A DNA stretch of 64,000 nt from Arion vulgaris (lineage: Eukaryota > Mollusca > Gastropoda > Stylommatophora > Arionidae), in NCBI GenBank assembly GCA_020796225.1, contig CM036762.1:51570407-51634406 (forward strand). Reading direction: 5' to 3'. Below are positions 1-10,284 of the stretch, in pieces. Numbering within the stretch: the stretch's first letter is position 1; the number at the start of each line of letters is the position of its first letter. A program made the translations under genes and the position numbers. The notes below the pieces were generated by a model. The model did no database searches, was not told where the DNA came from, and was given only the letters and a program-made list of their open reading frames with translations.

Positions 1-787
1 GATAATATTTCAAGCGAACGAAAGGAAGGAAGGATACAAGAGGCAATATTGAATATATAGACAATATTTCAAGCGAACGAAAGGAAGGAAGGATACAAGA
101 GGCAATATTGAATATATAGACAATATTTCAAGCGAACGAAAGGAAGGAAGGATACAAGAGGCAACATTGAATATATAGACAATATTTCAAGTGAACGAAA
201 GGAAGGAAGAATACAAGAGGCAGCATTGAATATATAGACAATATTTCAAGTGAATGAAAGGAAGGAAGAATACAAGAGGCATCATTGAATGTACAGACAA
301 TATTTCAAGCGAACGAAAGGAAGGAAGGATACAAGAGGCAACATTGAATATAATAGACAATATTTCAAGTGAACGAAAGGAAGGAAGGATACAAGAGGCA
401 TCATTGAATGTACAGACAATATTTCAAGCGAACGAAAGGAAGGAAGGATACAAGAGAACATTGAATATATAGACAATATTTCAAGCGAACGAAAGGAAGG
501 AAGGATACAAGAGACAACATTGAATATACAGACAATATTTCAAGCGAACGAAAGGAAGGAAGGATACAAGAGACAAAATTGAATATATAGACAATATTTC
601 AAGCGAACAGGGAAGGAAGGATACAGAGACAACATTGAATATATAGACAATATTTCAAGCGAACGAAGGAAGAAGGATACAGAGACAACATTGAAATATA
701 GACAATATTTCAAGCGAACAAGGAAGGAAGGATCAAGAGACAACATTGAATATATAGACAATATTTCAAGCGAACAAAGGAAGAACA
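1..787. repeat. 59-bp tandem array (minisatellite)
   Basis: About 13 head-to-tail copies of a unit containing GACAATATTTCAAGCGAACG followed by a purine-rich GGAAGGAAGG stretch. The period is exactly 59 bp in the first copies (AATATTTC recurs at 4, 63, 122 and 181) and shrinks to about 57 bp towards the right end through small deletions. The array runs off the left edge of the window, so its full length is unknown. Short open frames on both strands are by-products of the periodicity. Confidence 0.95.
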
Positions 788-911
788 TACCATATCTAAG
801 AGATGTCACAGATCAGTAAACACTCCATCGAAACTCAATTCCTGCATCATCCATTTTATCAAGAACCAATGTTCTTCTTAACTATTTAGTTCTCCTCTTA
901 TTCGTTCTCTC

Positions 912-1168
912 TAGAATTCAGTCGTAGTCAGTGCGCTTAATATGGCTCATTTAACTGATTGTTGCGTGAAGGACTTGCTTTCCTTAACATAGATATCTCT
1001 CACCACTCAGGCGATAGAGCAAAGATCGCCTATTTGCTCAGTATTACCGCAGCTACCCTAACGATTTTCTCCAGATCTGATCTGATCCAGTCTGACCACC
1101 TCAGATTTGTTGATTTTCGTACATCGCATCACTACTCAGGCAAACCTTGCTTCGACTTCAGAGGTTAA
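912..1168 (+). mobile_element. Dispersed repeat G, copy 1
   Basis: Begins near GAATTCAGTCGTAGTCAGTG and ends near CTTCGACTTCAGAGGTTAA. The same string of blocks (GAATTC-GTAGTC, GACTGATTTTTGCGTGAAGG, CTTTCCTTATCACCAG, CATTCAGGC, CTTCGACTTCAGAGG) recurs at 12045, 12196, 14510, 21378, 42645, 49805, 52690 and 60065 on both strands. No coding potential or tRNA promoter box is visible. It is probably a SINE-like or non-autonomous element of unknown class. This copy contains an extra segment in the middle. Confidence 0.6.
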
Positions 1169-1204
1169 TCCAATTTCTTTTTTTTTAATGACTTTAGAGT
1201 TATG

Positions 1205-1272
1205 TTTTATCTTCTTATCTTATCTTATCTTGTCTTGTCTTGTCGTATCTTATCTTGTCTTATCTTATCTTA
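1205..1272. repeat. Pentanucleotide microsatellite (TATCT/TGTCT)n
   Basis: About 13 units of TTATC or TTGTC in tandem. A simple repeat with no gene. Confidence 0.9.
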
Positions 1273-1567
1273 ACCACATTTGCCGTGAAGCGTCATGGGG
1301 AGATTTAGTTTTAGAGTTATGTTTTAATGTATAATTTAATGAAATATTGTTACATTAAATTCATTCGTAGATTGTAGAATTGATATCTTGAATGAAACTT
1401 GTCAATAGTGTATGTCCTATATAAGACTTGTTCGCCTGAATGAGCATCTACGTGAATGAATGGACATTCATACAGTTCTGTTCTATATTTGACATGCATG
1501 TCATTGATGCTGCAGATAATATAATTGTTATTTCTTTTGTCATGGGTATGCTAGTGTTAACGGCAAG

Positions 1568-1905
1568 AAGAGAGAGAGAGAGAGAGAGGGCAGGCTTACA
1601 TCGACAGCATCGATTGTCGGAGAGTTTAGGATGGATAAGGAGAATGTTCTTCAGTATCTCGGCGACCTACTGTTGGATGAAGACACTAAAATTGGTGTTG
1701 GATCTACCAGCAGGAGTTTGGAATTACGCGTTGTACAAGTAGAACTGGATTCTTGAGGGAAAGATGGGAGTGTGTTTAATCAGAGAGCCACAGGAACCAT
1801 CAGTGCATTTTCCTCGACATCTGTTGGGGATACTGAGCACCTGTGAGTCTACCTGGAGTTCTGTCATTCCGCTTAGTAACCAATAACTAATTTTTTTAGT
1901 TCTAC
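1568..1905 (+). mobile_element. LINE C-terminal tail fragment (family 12), with (GA)n at its left edge
   Basis: A (GA)11 tract is followed by a degenerate reading frame, on the + strand, containing DGSVFNQRATGTISA and later TEHL. The same protein block (NQR-TGTIS-T-LLGE-EHLWVCPEC) recurs at 32055-32395 and 43785-43962, and in diverged form at 44716-45030. In the last of these it follows a recognisable RNase H end, so I assign the block to the extreme C-terminus of an RNase H-bearing LINE. Stop codons and frame changes make this copy a dead fragment. Confidence 0.55.
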
Positions 1906-2234
1906 TATTTGTGCAAAGAAGCGTTACAGAGAGGAAGTATGTATCGTTTTCTTTTAGTCGCTACGTGTATAACTTGGGCATATTTGCTATATTTACTTTG
2001 ATTCCGTCTATCCATCTTTCTCTGGGCCTCCCTCTTGTCTTGCAGTCTGATGTTCTCATGTGGTGTTATTGTGTTTGCAAACTAGTTTAGTTTTGTTCTA
2101 TCTACATGACTTAATAAAGTATTCCTTAGTATAATCTTTGATATGAGAACGCTTTCCTTTGCTTAACTTTTTGCGAATCGTCAGTTCGTTAAATAGAAAC
2201 GGTACTTCTCGAATACCTGCACATTCAGTATATA

Positions 2235-2682
2235 ATCGTTACGCTGCAAATATTCGTTACGTAGCTTCTAATCGATGCGAGTCATGGGCAATAAATACAC
2301 AGATCGAAAAATGTATGGGGGCCACAGAAATGTGGTTTTACAGAAGAATGATGAGAATCCCATCGACTGCTAAAATGACTAATGTTGAGGTGTTGAATGG
2401 GATCAAGACACAGAGAAAGCTTATCATCAATATAAGAAAGAGGCAGTCATCATTTTTCTGGCATGTGATGAGGAGGGAGGTTTAGAACACATTGTGACAA
2501 CCGGTAAAATCGAGGGTAGACGAGACAGGGGAAGACACAGAGAGAAAATGTTGGATAGCCTGACTTCATGGCACGGTAGAGCGTCAACATCTGAGTTGAT
2601 AGCAAACACGAATGACAAAGATTTGTGGAGATCCATGATCGTCTACGCCAGCCAGCACGGCACCTGATGATGATGATGATGA
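2235..2682 (+). pseudogene. LINE reverse transcriptase C-terminus, fragment (family 6)
   Basis: The frame from about 2235 reads a typical RTE/CR1-type RT thumb and tail: CESWAINTQIEK, then FYRRMMRIP, then, after a one-base frameshift near 2470, LEHIVTTGKIEGRRDRGR and DLWRSMIVYASQHGT. In this group of LINEs the segment lies at the C-terminus of the endonuclease/reverse-transcriptase polyprotein. The stop codon runs into (TGA)6 at 2664-2681, the short repeated 3' tail expected of RTE-like elements, which fixes the 3' end and the + orientation. All catalytic RT motifs are missing because of 5' truncation. Confidence 0.8.
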
Positions 2683-3007
2683 GCTTCTAATCTTACATTT
2701 CCAATACTTATCGAAATGTTCAATAGCTGTATTTGAAGTCGCTACTAGTTAGTTTGTTCAAGTGTATAAGGTGTACCTATTGACGTTTATGAAGACTCAC
2801 ATCTTCTGGCCGCGATCAAGCGTTGCACACTACACTTTTTTCTTAGTCAAAATGCAGGGTTTTTTTAAATTATAATGCTTCTTTAATTATTTTTAAAATA
2901 TCTTGTTGAAAAATATCTTTGCTGGGAACTACTTGACTGACGTAGTACGCAGTACTTATCAAGAGGTAGATTTGACGTTATAATTGGGATACCGTTGTAT
3001 AGTTATA

Positions 3008-4576
3008 GGTGTATCTCGCTATTTGTATGAAGCTATTGTATCATATTTGTTGGCTTATCAAAACTGACATTGATATCACATTCATAATGAGTCTGAAGTG
3101 CACATTTATAACAATGCAGAAGGTTACAGTTTTACTATACCAACACTTCCGTAGGAAATCTAAGAGAGGTCATCTATATTGCGATATTCATAACCCTGAG
3201 AAACGAACGCAACTGGCGCTTGGTCTGAATAGAGAATCCTTTTCCCGATGGATTAAACAGGACACAAAGTGCACTAATGTCAATCAAGGAAGGAAAAGAA
3301 CAATTGACGACTTTGACATAGATGTCATAAGACGGAGCTCTTGAAAATGTTTGCGACAAATCAACTTGTTACTCTCAGGAAACTGAAATTAAAACTGCAA
3401 TCAGATTGCAGCATAGACATTTCTAAAAGTACTCTATGGAAAATTGTAAGAACCGCCGGCTTCACCTTCAGAAAAACTAAAGGCGGCAGGAATATTATTT
3501 GTGAAAAGCCACATTTAATTGCTGCCCGAAGTAAATACCTGAGGCAGATCCGTGAGCGGCGGAGGCAAGGCTATGATATTGTATATTTGGACGAATCCTG
3601 GGTCAATGCTCACCACACCAATGCTAAAGAATGGCAATCAGTAGACGGTGAACAGAAAGAAAAATACCAAGCAGCAAAGGCCAGCGTAATATACTAACAC
3701 ATGCATGAAGCAGTGAAGAAGGTCTTGTCCATGACGCTGGACTTATTTTCCAATCAAAAAGTACCGACGGTAGGGACTACCACACATAAATGAATGGACA
3801 TATTTTCAGGCACTGGATGGAGAAAGATCTACTTCCAATTCTAAACAGACCATCATGCTTGGTAATTGATAATGCATCCTATCACAACGCAGTATCAGCG
3901 GAAGACAAAGTACCAACTGCATCAAATACAAAAGATCAAATTAGGACTTGGCTTGCTAAGGAAAATGTCAGCTTCGATGATACATATTTGAAACCCGAGT
4001 TGTTGCACCTGGTGAGGATGACAAATAAGACAAAGGTGTTTCATATTGACAAAATCATTGCGGAATACGGCCACACGTCTTTGCGACTACCTCCATATCA
4101 TGCTCACCTCAATCCGATAGAGCTTGTCTGGGCTAAAGTAAAAGGGCAAGTTGCCGAACAGAACAGGACGTTTAAAATGTGTGATGTTGAAGTTCTGACA
4201 CGTGAGTCCCTCTCAATGATAGACATGCAGTTCTGGAAGAAGTGTGTTGAACATGTGCTCCGAGAGGAAGACGAGTACTGGCACCGAGATGGATTACAAT
4301 TTGTCCAGCCAGTAACAATTATCAACCTCATGGAATCGTCAGATTCGGGATGATACAAATCATATTTTGATTACAGACTGAGAAATAGCAACGTATACAT
4401 TTCCATATCCAAATGCGTCTACCATCATACAATTTGTGGTGAAGTTAAGACACCCTGGGGTCTAATGGTGACCGAAGGGAGGACTAACTGTTGCATATTG
4501 TATCCAAGTTCACGATTGCACATAAAGGGCAACACACTTAATTACTTGACCTATCAAGTTAATATGGAGATACACC
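3008..4576 (+). mobile_element. Tc1/mariner-superfamily DNA transposon, full-length but decayed
   Basis: The element is 1,569 bp. Its ends are inverted: GGTGTATCTC at 3008-3017 and GAGATACACC at 4567-4576, extending to 14 of 16 matching positions. It is flanked on both sides by TA (3006-3007 and 4577-4578), the IS630/Tc1/mariner target duplication. It encloses one broken transposase gene on the same strand, with about 220 bp of trailing sequence. Ends and TSD are intact although the gene is not, so the copy arrived whole and decayed in place. Confidence 0.85.
3027..4353 (+). pseudogene. DDE transposase pseudogene, IS630/Tc1/mariner type
   Basis: The protein is split over three frames. An N-terminal DNA-binding part (residues such as LALGLNRESFSRWIK, helix-turn-helix-like) lies to about 3330. 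A middle part from about 3341 carries RTAGFTFRKTKGG and the first catalytic Asp in IVYLDESW (codon 3590-3592). The C-terminal part has the second Asp in LVIDNASYHN (codon 3868-3870) and the catalytic Glu in LNPIELVWAKVKG (codon 4120-4122). All three catalytic residues survive. By my count 83 residues separate the second Asp and the Glu. This is far more than in Tc1 (34) and close to the reported DD82E 'Sailor' group. Lesions are frameshifts near 3335 and 3695, a TGA at 3706-3708 and a TAA at 3787-3789. Between them the frame still reads SSEEGLVHDAGLIFQSK. The start is uncertain; in-frame ATGs occur at 3009, 3027, 3087 and 3114. Confidence 0.88.
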
Positions 4577-5264
4577 TATGAATAGAATTGACATGGAAAA
4601 TTCTAGGGATTACTGTAAAATCTAAAATTTGAGCCCCGTATTTGCAATTGTCATAAAAGATCAAAGGAATTCGCCGATGTGCAAAATCCGTAGCATCTAT
4701 GGACTACTGGTTAGCTTGTTTGTTTGTTTAGTAGGGGATTAAAACCTCTTTAAGCCGAGGCACGCCCTTTCAACCTAAGGCGAACCTTTATTGGTTATAT
4801 CAGAGCGTGTAGGCCAACAAACATGAAAAATAAGAATTAACTCCTTTCGGAGAATCCAAGGATAAACAATTAGCGTCATGGATATTCTAAGGCTGCATGC
4901 AAAAATCACTGAGATCCAATAGGTAGTTTTCGAGAAAATCAATTTCAAACGTGCTCACGAATTAATGGACAGACTATAATTAACGAGTATTTGTTACAAG
5001 TTCTTAACGTAACTGAAAAATCTCATCATTACTGATCACAATCACGAATCTATTCTTCATTCATGTTGTCCCCTTTCAAAGATTATTATGTCCCTTTTCT
5101 TTTGTCACTCTTGTATTCCCTGTGATGATTTGTATATTTCTTTCTTTTAGTTGTGTCCCTTATCTTTTTAAAAAAACGTGTGTACTTCATTCAATTTTCT
5201 TTTCGTTTCTTTCCTTTTGTTCATTGTCCTATTGACTTCAAATTTTCAAACCATTCTCTGCTAC
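4577..5264. other. No gene seen
   Basis: AT-rich DNA without a supportable gene. About 4790-4870 (AGGCCAACAAACATGAAAAA and flanks) is similar to 9050-9115, so at least part of it is dispersed repeat. The last 90 bp before the array at 5265 happen to encode a hydrophobic stretch (see the array entry). Confidence 0.6.
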
Positions 5265-6731
5265 ATAACTAGATACTGCATAGCTAGATACTACATAGCT
5301 AGTTACTACATAGCTAGTTACTGCATAGCTAGATACTACATAGCTAGTTACTACATAGCTAGTTACTACATAGCTAGATACTGCATAGCTAGTTACTACA
5401 TAGCTAGTTACTACATAGCTAGATACTACATAGCTAGTTACTACATAGCTAGATACTACATAGCTAGTTACTGCATAGCTAGTTACTACATAGCTAGTTA
5501 CTACATAGCTAAATACTACATAGCTAAATACTACATAGCTAGATACTGCATAGCTAGTTACTGCATAGCTAAATACTACATAGCTAAATACTACATAGCT
5601 AGATACTGCATAGCTAGTTACTGCATAGCTAGATACTGCATAGCTAGTTACTACATAGCTAAATACTACATAGCTAGATACTACATAGCTAGTTACTGCA
5701 TAGCTAGATACTGCATAGCTAGTTACTACATAGCTAAATACTACATAGCTAGATACTGCATAGCTAGTTACTGCATAGCTAGATACTGCATAGCTAGTTA
5801 CTACATAGCTAGATACTGCATAGCTAGTTACTGCATAGCTAAATACTACATAGCTAAATACTACAAAGCTAAATACTACATAGCTAAATACTGCATAGCT
5901 AGATACTACATAGCTAGTTACTACATAGCTAGTTACTACATAGCTAGTTACTACACAGCTAGTTACTACATAGCTAGTTACTACATAGCTAGTTACTACA
6001 CAGCTAGTTACTACATAGCTAGTTACTACATAGCTAGTTACTGCATAGCTAGTTACTACATAGCTAGATACTACATAGCTAGATACTACATAGCTAGATA
6101 CTACATAGCTAGTTACTACATAGCTAGTTACTACATAGCTAGTTACTACATAGCTAAATACTACATAGCTAGATACTACATAGCTAAATACTACATAGCT
6201 AAATACTAAATAGCTAGTTACTACATAGCTAGATACTGCATAGCTAGTTACTGCATAGCTAAATACTACATAGCTAAATACTACAAAGCTAAATACTACA
6301 TAGCTAAATACTGCATAGCTAGATACTACATAGCTAGTTACTACATAGCTAGTTACTACATAGCTAGTTACTACACAGCTAGTTACTACATAGCTAGTTA
6401 CTACATAGCTAGTTACTACACAGCTAGTTACTACATAGCTAGTTACTACATAGCTAGTTACTACATAGCTAGTTACTACATAGCTAGTTACTACATAGCT
6501 AGTTACTACATAGCTAAATACTACATAGCTAGATACTACATAGCTAAATACTACATAGCTAAATACTACATAGCTAGATACTACATAGCTAGATACTACA
6601 TAGCTAGATACTACATAGCTAAATACTACATAGCTAAATACTACATAGCTAAATACTACATAGCTAAATACTACATAGCTAGTTACTACATAGCTAGATA
6701 CTACATAGCTAGATACTACATAGCTAGATAC
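5265..6731. repeat. 15-bp satellite, about 98 units
   Basis: Unit TACTACATAGCTAGT with common variants TGC for the second TAC and AGA or AAA for AGT. Because 15 is a multiple of three, one + frame stays open from 5178 to a TAA at 6207-6209. It would encode a short hydrophobic leader and then Tyr-(Tyr/Cys)-Ile-Ala-(Ser/Arg/Lys) pentapeptides. Nearly all unit variants change the amino acid and none of the common ones is synonymous, which argues against coding selection. A 251-bp block at 5791-6041 is repeated exactly at 6211-6461 (offset 420 bp, 28 units), a recent duplication inside the array. Confidence 0.97.
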
Positions 6732-6752
6732 TCCTTAATTAATTCTCTCTAA

Positions 6753-7124
6753 CAGCCGTTCTCAAACTTTGCATTATCGCGGAGCCCTCCACCCCCACCC
6801 CTCCTACACCCCCCAAGCCCCCATTAAATACATTTTCCTGCCGGAGCCCCACAAGTGTCTATATATGAAAATGGACAGGAATGAATTATCTGTGTGTTAC
6901 AATAGTAAACAATGTCTGAATTATCTGTGTGTTACAATAGTAAACAATGTCTGCAATGTAATATTTTAATAAACAACAAAGAAAACACTAGGACTATAAT
7001 TGGGATTAACATTTATTTTCCTGCTCGAAATGTCGAAGATCATAATATTTCTTTAAGCGCTTGAGGACTTCCTGTGAGTACCTCGACAAGCCTGGGGATC
7101 CACGGACCAGTTTAGAAAACGCTG
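6753..7124. mobile_element. Non-autonomous hAT-like element (candidate)
   Basis: The left end CAGCCGTTCTCAAACTTTGC and the right end (reverse complement CAGCGTTTTCTAAACTGGTC) form imperfect inverted repeats of the CAG(C)GTTCTCAAAC type common in hAT elements. The flanks share CTCTAA but not a clean 8-bp duplication (CTCTCTAA left, CTCTAAAC right). The interior has a 35-bp direct duplication (GAATTATCTGTGTGTTACAA) at about 6883-6953 and no transposase. Confidence 0.55.
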
Positions 7125-7193
7125 CTCTAAACTATAATGTTTATAAAATACAAAATACCTATTTTTTTCTAAACTATACTCTGTTTTGTAAGT

Positions 7194-7621
7194 CATAGAT
7201 TCCCAAACTTTTTCGGCCCACCGCCCACTTTGCACAGCATAAACTTTGTAACGCCCCCTCTACATTATAATAGTTTGCCAACGCCCCCCTCTCATATATA
7301 TACATGCTCTGTTTACTCTTTGACATAGAAAATTGATATATATTTCTGTCATACATGGTCAATTTTCAAATGATTATATGGGCGAAATAGAAAGTGGATG
7401 AAAAAATGGATCGTGTAAGGTGGCGGGCATAAGACGAATTAAAATGCAGAATTCAAATTTTAAATGATTATTCAATCACAAAAATAATTTATTATAAAAA
7501 TGTATTATTAATTTCTTCTTTAATGAGCCACCGACTCCTAATCGCGTGAACACCTCCCAAATTCTTCTGAACCCACTATCGCCCACATAGAACGCTTCAG
7601 CGCCCACTTTGGGAAACCCTG
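7194..7621 (-). mobile_element. hAT MITE, CAGCGTTTCCCAAAG family, copy 1
   Basis: The ends are CATAGATTCCCAAACTTTTT at 7194 and CTTTGGGAAACCCTG at 7621. The interior matches the copies at 19748, 38255 and 61939, in reverse orientation relative to the first two. It carries the conserved GCCCACCGCCCACTTTG and GAGCCACCGACTCCTAATCG blocks. No clear 8-bp duplication is visible here, and TCTAAACTATA recurs near 7126, 7168 and 7624, so the flanks may have been rearranged. No coding capacity. Confidence 0.8.
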
Positions 7622-8142
7622 ATCTAAACTATAGGCTCTTTCATAGCCAGCTTTTCATTTCGTCACCATACTTTGTTTCATAACTAGCTACGCAAAACTC
7701 CTTCTCAAAAAGTAAATGCTACCGTTCCCACATTCGTTCCCTACCCTTGTTCTCCACAGAAATCAAGTACCTCATATTTAAGCAGAATCAATCCATATTT
7801 CAGCAGATATCAAGTACCTATTTCAGAAATCAATACAAGCATTGTGAGACGCTCTCACAGAGCTACAGATCCCCCAGCATTTCCAGTCAAGATGACAAAG
7901 ATGAACAGCTCTTTGAGTTGTTCAGGCACTGTTCTCATGTGAAGATAGAATACATGCATAAATATATTCTTTCTGTGTATTTTTATTCACACAGAGAAAA
8001 TGGCTAATGTATGAGTATTGTCTACAGCGTTTAGAATATTTTATTTTTGCGAGACAATTTGAACACTTTTTTACGTTCTGTGTTGGATATATGATGTCAA
8101 ATGACATTTTGTAATTTTTTTTACAGCACGTATGTATTCGGA

Positions 8143-8184
8143 TCTCTCTCTCTCTCTCGTTCTCTCTCTCTCTCTCTCTCTCTC
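8143..8184. repeat. (TC)n microsatellite
   Basis: About 21 TC dinucleotides with single interruptions, directly at the 3' edge of the reverse-strand LINE fragment that follows. Confidence 0.95.
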
Positions 8185-8189
8185 GCGAT

Positions 8190-8545
8190 CCCGGCCTAGA
8201 CTGATGAATCAACTTTTATCATGAATTTTACCGTGTTTTTAAGGGACTCCGTTCCTCCGTACAGCTTCTCGCGAAGCTCTGTGTTATGGGGCCAGGTTTC
8301 TTTTCTTATACCTGCTATCAATTGACAATCTTGCAGTACGTGCTCTGCCGTCATGTCCACCTTTTTACATGGGCATAGACTAGTTGTGACAATTTTAAAT
8401 TTGTTAACATGTGGGCGCGGAGCTTGTTGTGGCCGGTACGGAGGCGAAGTATGGCAACTTGTTCACTACGAGACAGACCATAGTACCGGTCGCTGTTGTT
8501 GTACTGAGGATGGTCTTTTGTCCATTTATCTCTACGGATCAACAC
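8190..8545 (-). pseudogene. LINE C-terminal fragment: RNase H exit and zinc-knuckle tail (family 12)
   Basis: The reverse strand reads YYGLSRSEQVAILRLRTGHN, then after a one-base shift near 8390 CPCKKVDMTAEHVLQDC and TVKFMIKVDSSV followed by stop. The LRTGH-N, then CPC-, then TAEH(V/L)LQDC layout is the conserved C-terminal Cys/His knuckle of Jockey/I-type LINE ORF2 proteins. The upstream enzymatic domains are absent. The same C-terminal text occurs on the + strand at 44540-44720. It abuts a SINE-C copy at 8546. Confidence 0.8.
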
Positions 8546-8735
8546 TCCTCCTTCTTCTTTGCGTTCATTCTTTACGACCAATTTTAATCACTCTTTGTGA
8601 TATGTTTGATCTTTGCCAAGAACGTGTATACGGCACATTGGTTTTGTAGGCACCTAAACGCATAGACTTCACGTTTAGGACACGTGCATCCGATTTCAGC
8701 CAAACCTCCTTAGTCGCCTTTAGAAATCAATCATT
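8546..8735 (-). mobile_element. SINE-C, truncated copy
   Basis: Its CTTCTTCTTTGCGTTCATTC edge is the reverse complement of a (GAA)n tail. ACGACCAATTTTAATC, GCATAGACTTC and CATCCGATTTCAG are shared with the copy at 29978-30238. It lies directly against the LINE fragment at its left. Confidence 0.7.
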
Positions 8736-8794
8736 GAAACCTAACGACGAACACGTTGTTATTATATCAGATGTCTGTGTCTCGCAAAGGGAGC

Positions 8795-9055
8795 AAAGAA
8801 TAGCACCACTGCGACATGCAAGGGATGTCGAAAGAGACGACTGAGGTAGGGGCCTAGGGAAGCTACCCTAGTAACTAAAAAGCGTCGCAGATGTTGGATA
8901 TGCTGGCCTACTTGTGATCTCTTTTCTTCGGATCCATTGAGAATAGTTTGTCAGAACTGGCACAACGTACAATCTCTCTTAGGCTCAGATCACATACAAA
9001 TCACACAAAGTCATTAACAAGTGATCGTATGGAGCGTTGGAAGAAGAGTATATCA
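8795..9055 (+). mobile_element. SINE-C, near-complete copy
   Basis: Contains the family core GATGTCGAAAGAGACGACTG, the ACAATCTCTCTTAGGCTCAG block and GATCACATACAAATCACAC, and ends GGAAGAAGAG. The copy at 61390-61650 shares the same order and strand. Confidence 0.7.
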
Positions 9056-9289
9056 AATCGTGTGGACCAACAAACATGAAAAAAAAAATGAAGTACTTGA
9101 GGAAAGCCCAAGATTTAATGAGGCTCGTTCAATAACCAGTACTTTATAAGTGGCGTGTTACAACCTTCATGATGCGATGTTCTGTGTGTGTTTTGTCCTG
9201 TGTGTTCTTCGTATTTTTCGGTGCAATTTTTAAAGTGCAAATTGGTTGCAAATTAAATTTAATAAAAACTAATAAAAGTTTTATAATAT

Positions 9290-9545
9290 GTGGGCGTCTG
9301 TGGCTTAGAGGTAGTTAGCTCGATTACAACCAAGAGTTCCTGGTATCAAACTCCGCGGCTGGCAGTTTGGTAGAAAATAGGTTCTCGTGGATTTTTAGTA
9401 ATGTAAAAGATAAACCCCACAGCTCAGAAATCAAAGGCAAACTACTGAACGTATAAGTAGTGCCTAGAAAAATCAACGACTCGTTTACTGTGGTGGATGG
9501 CGACGTCTTGTTAGGGAGGGATATGCCACAATTTTCATTTCACTA
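9290..9545 (+). mobile_element. SINE-A with tail type 2
   Basis: The tRNA-like head GCGTCTGTGGCTTAGAGGTA resembles a pol III A box, but the B-box region (TATCAAACTCC) is eroded. The body has GGCAAACTACTGAACG and GTGCCTAGAAAAATCAACG, followed by the tail GACTCGTTTACTGTGGTGGA and ATATGCCACAATTTTCATTT. This tail differs from that of the SINE-A copies at 17954, 21478 and 22842. Confidence 0.72.
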
Positions 9546-9836
9546 ACTGCTACATAGTAAGGGAAGTGTTGTAGGTAATGTTAGCCAAAGTTCTTAACCC
9601 TTTCAACCTTCTGTGCCGAAATACTGGCTCGCTGTATTTTCAAAAGCGACGCAAACCAGTATATGGTTAATTGAGTATCAACCAATCAAGTACCATGCCT
9701 ACCAACGATCCTGTCTCTCCACAACTCTCTCTCTCTCTTTTTCTCTCTCTCCTTGGTGCTGTTAATCAGTTCTGACATCGATCTTTTGTTGAACCACTAT
9801 TTGAGATTATCCAACATCTTCTCACTCTGTCTTCTA

Positions 9837-10089
9837 CAGGGTGTTCAACTTAAAAGCAGCCCCAGTGATAAATAGAAATTTGCCAGGTACGCACTGCATC
9901 TCGTCTATTTACTATTTAAACCGGTTCTGACTTGCTCGTCCTACTTCACATTTGTTCATCGCCCCTTCCCGCACTACAATTACATACCGTCACACAACCT
10001 TGATCTATACTACGTCATAACTGAATATTTTCCATACATATATGCCAGATTAGCTCTATTCACGGGCTGCTTTTAAGTTGAACACCCTG
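9837..10089. mobile_element. Mariner-type MITE with perfect 26-bp inverted repeats
   Basis: 253 bp bounded by perfect 26-bp TIRs (9837-9862 and 10064-10089) beginning CAGGGTGTTCAACTTAAAAG, flanked by TA at 9835-9836 and 10090-10091. A TA duplication with long TIRs and no ORF is the signature of a non-autonomous Tc1/mariner-superfamily element. The TIRs differ from those of the transposon at 3008, so that element is unlikely to have mobilised it. The lack of mismatches suggests it is fairly young. Confidence 0.9.
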
Positions 10090-10284
10090 TACTATCTCTA
10101 CTTCCCTGAATTTTACCCGTTGTCACCAAATGTTCTAAGCCTCCTGTTCACATTATACATTATAATTCAGTGTACATGGCAAAATAAATGCGTACAGACG
10201 TACAACAAATTACGGAGGGAAATGGTTAAGTTTATTACTGATGAATATGGATTATATTATTAACAATTCTTAGATATCCAGACA

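Noticed and set aside
9596..9675. piggyBac-type MITE bounded by TTAA
   Set aside because: TTAACCC...GGTTAA is present, but the inner ends are not inverted copies beyond a few bases; an ATACTGG/CCAGTAT hairpin is too short to support it.
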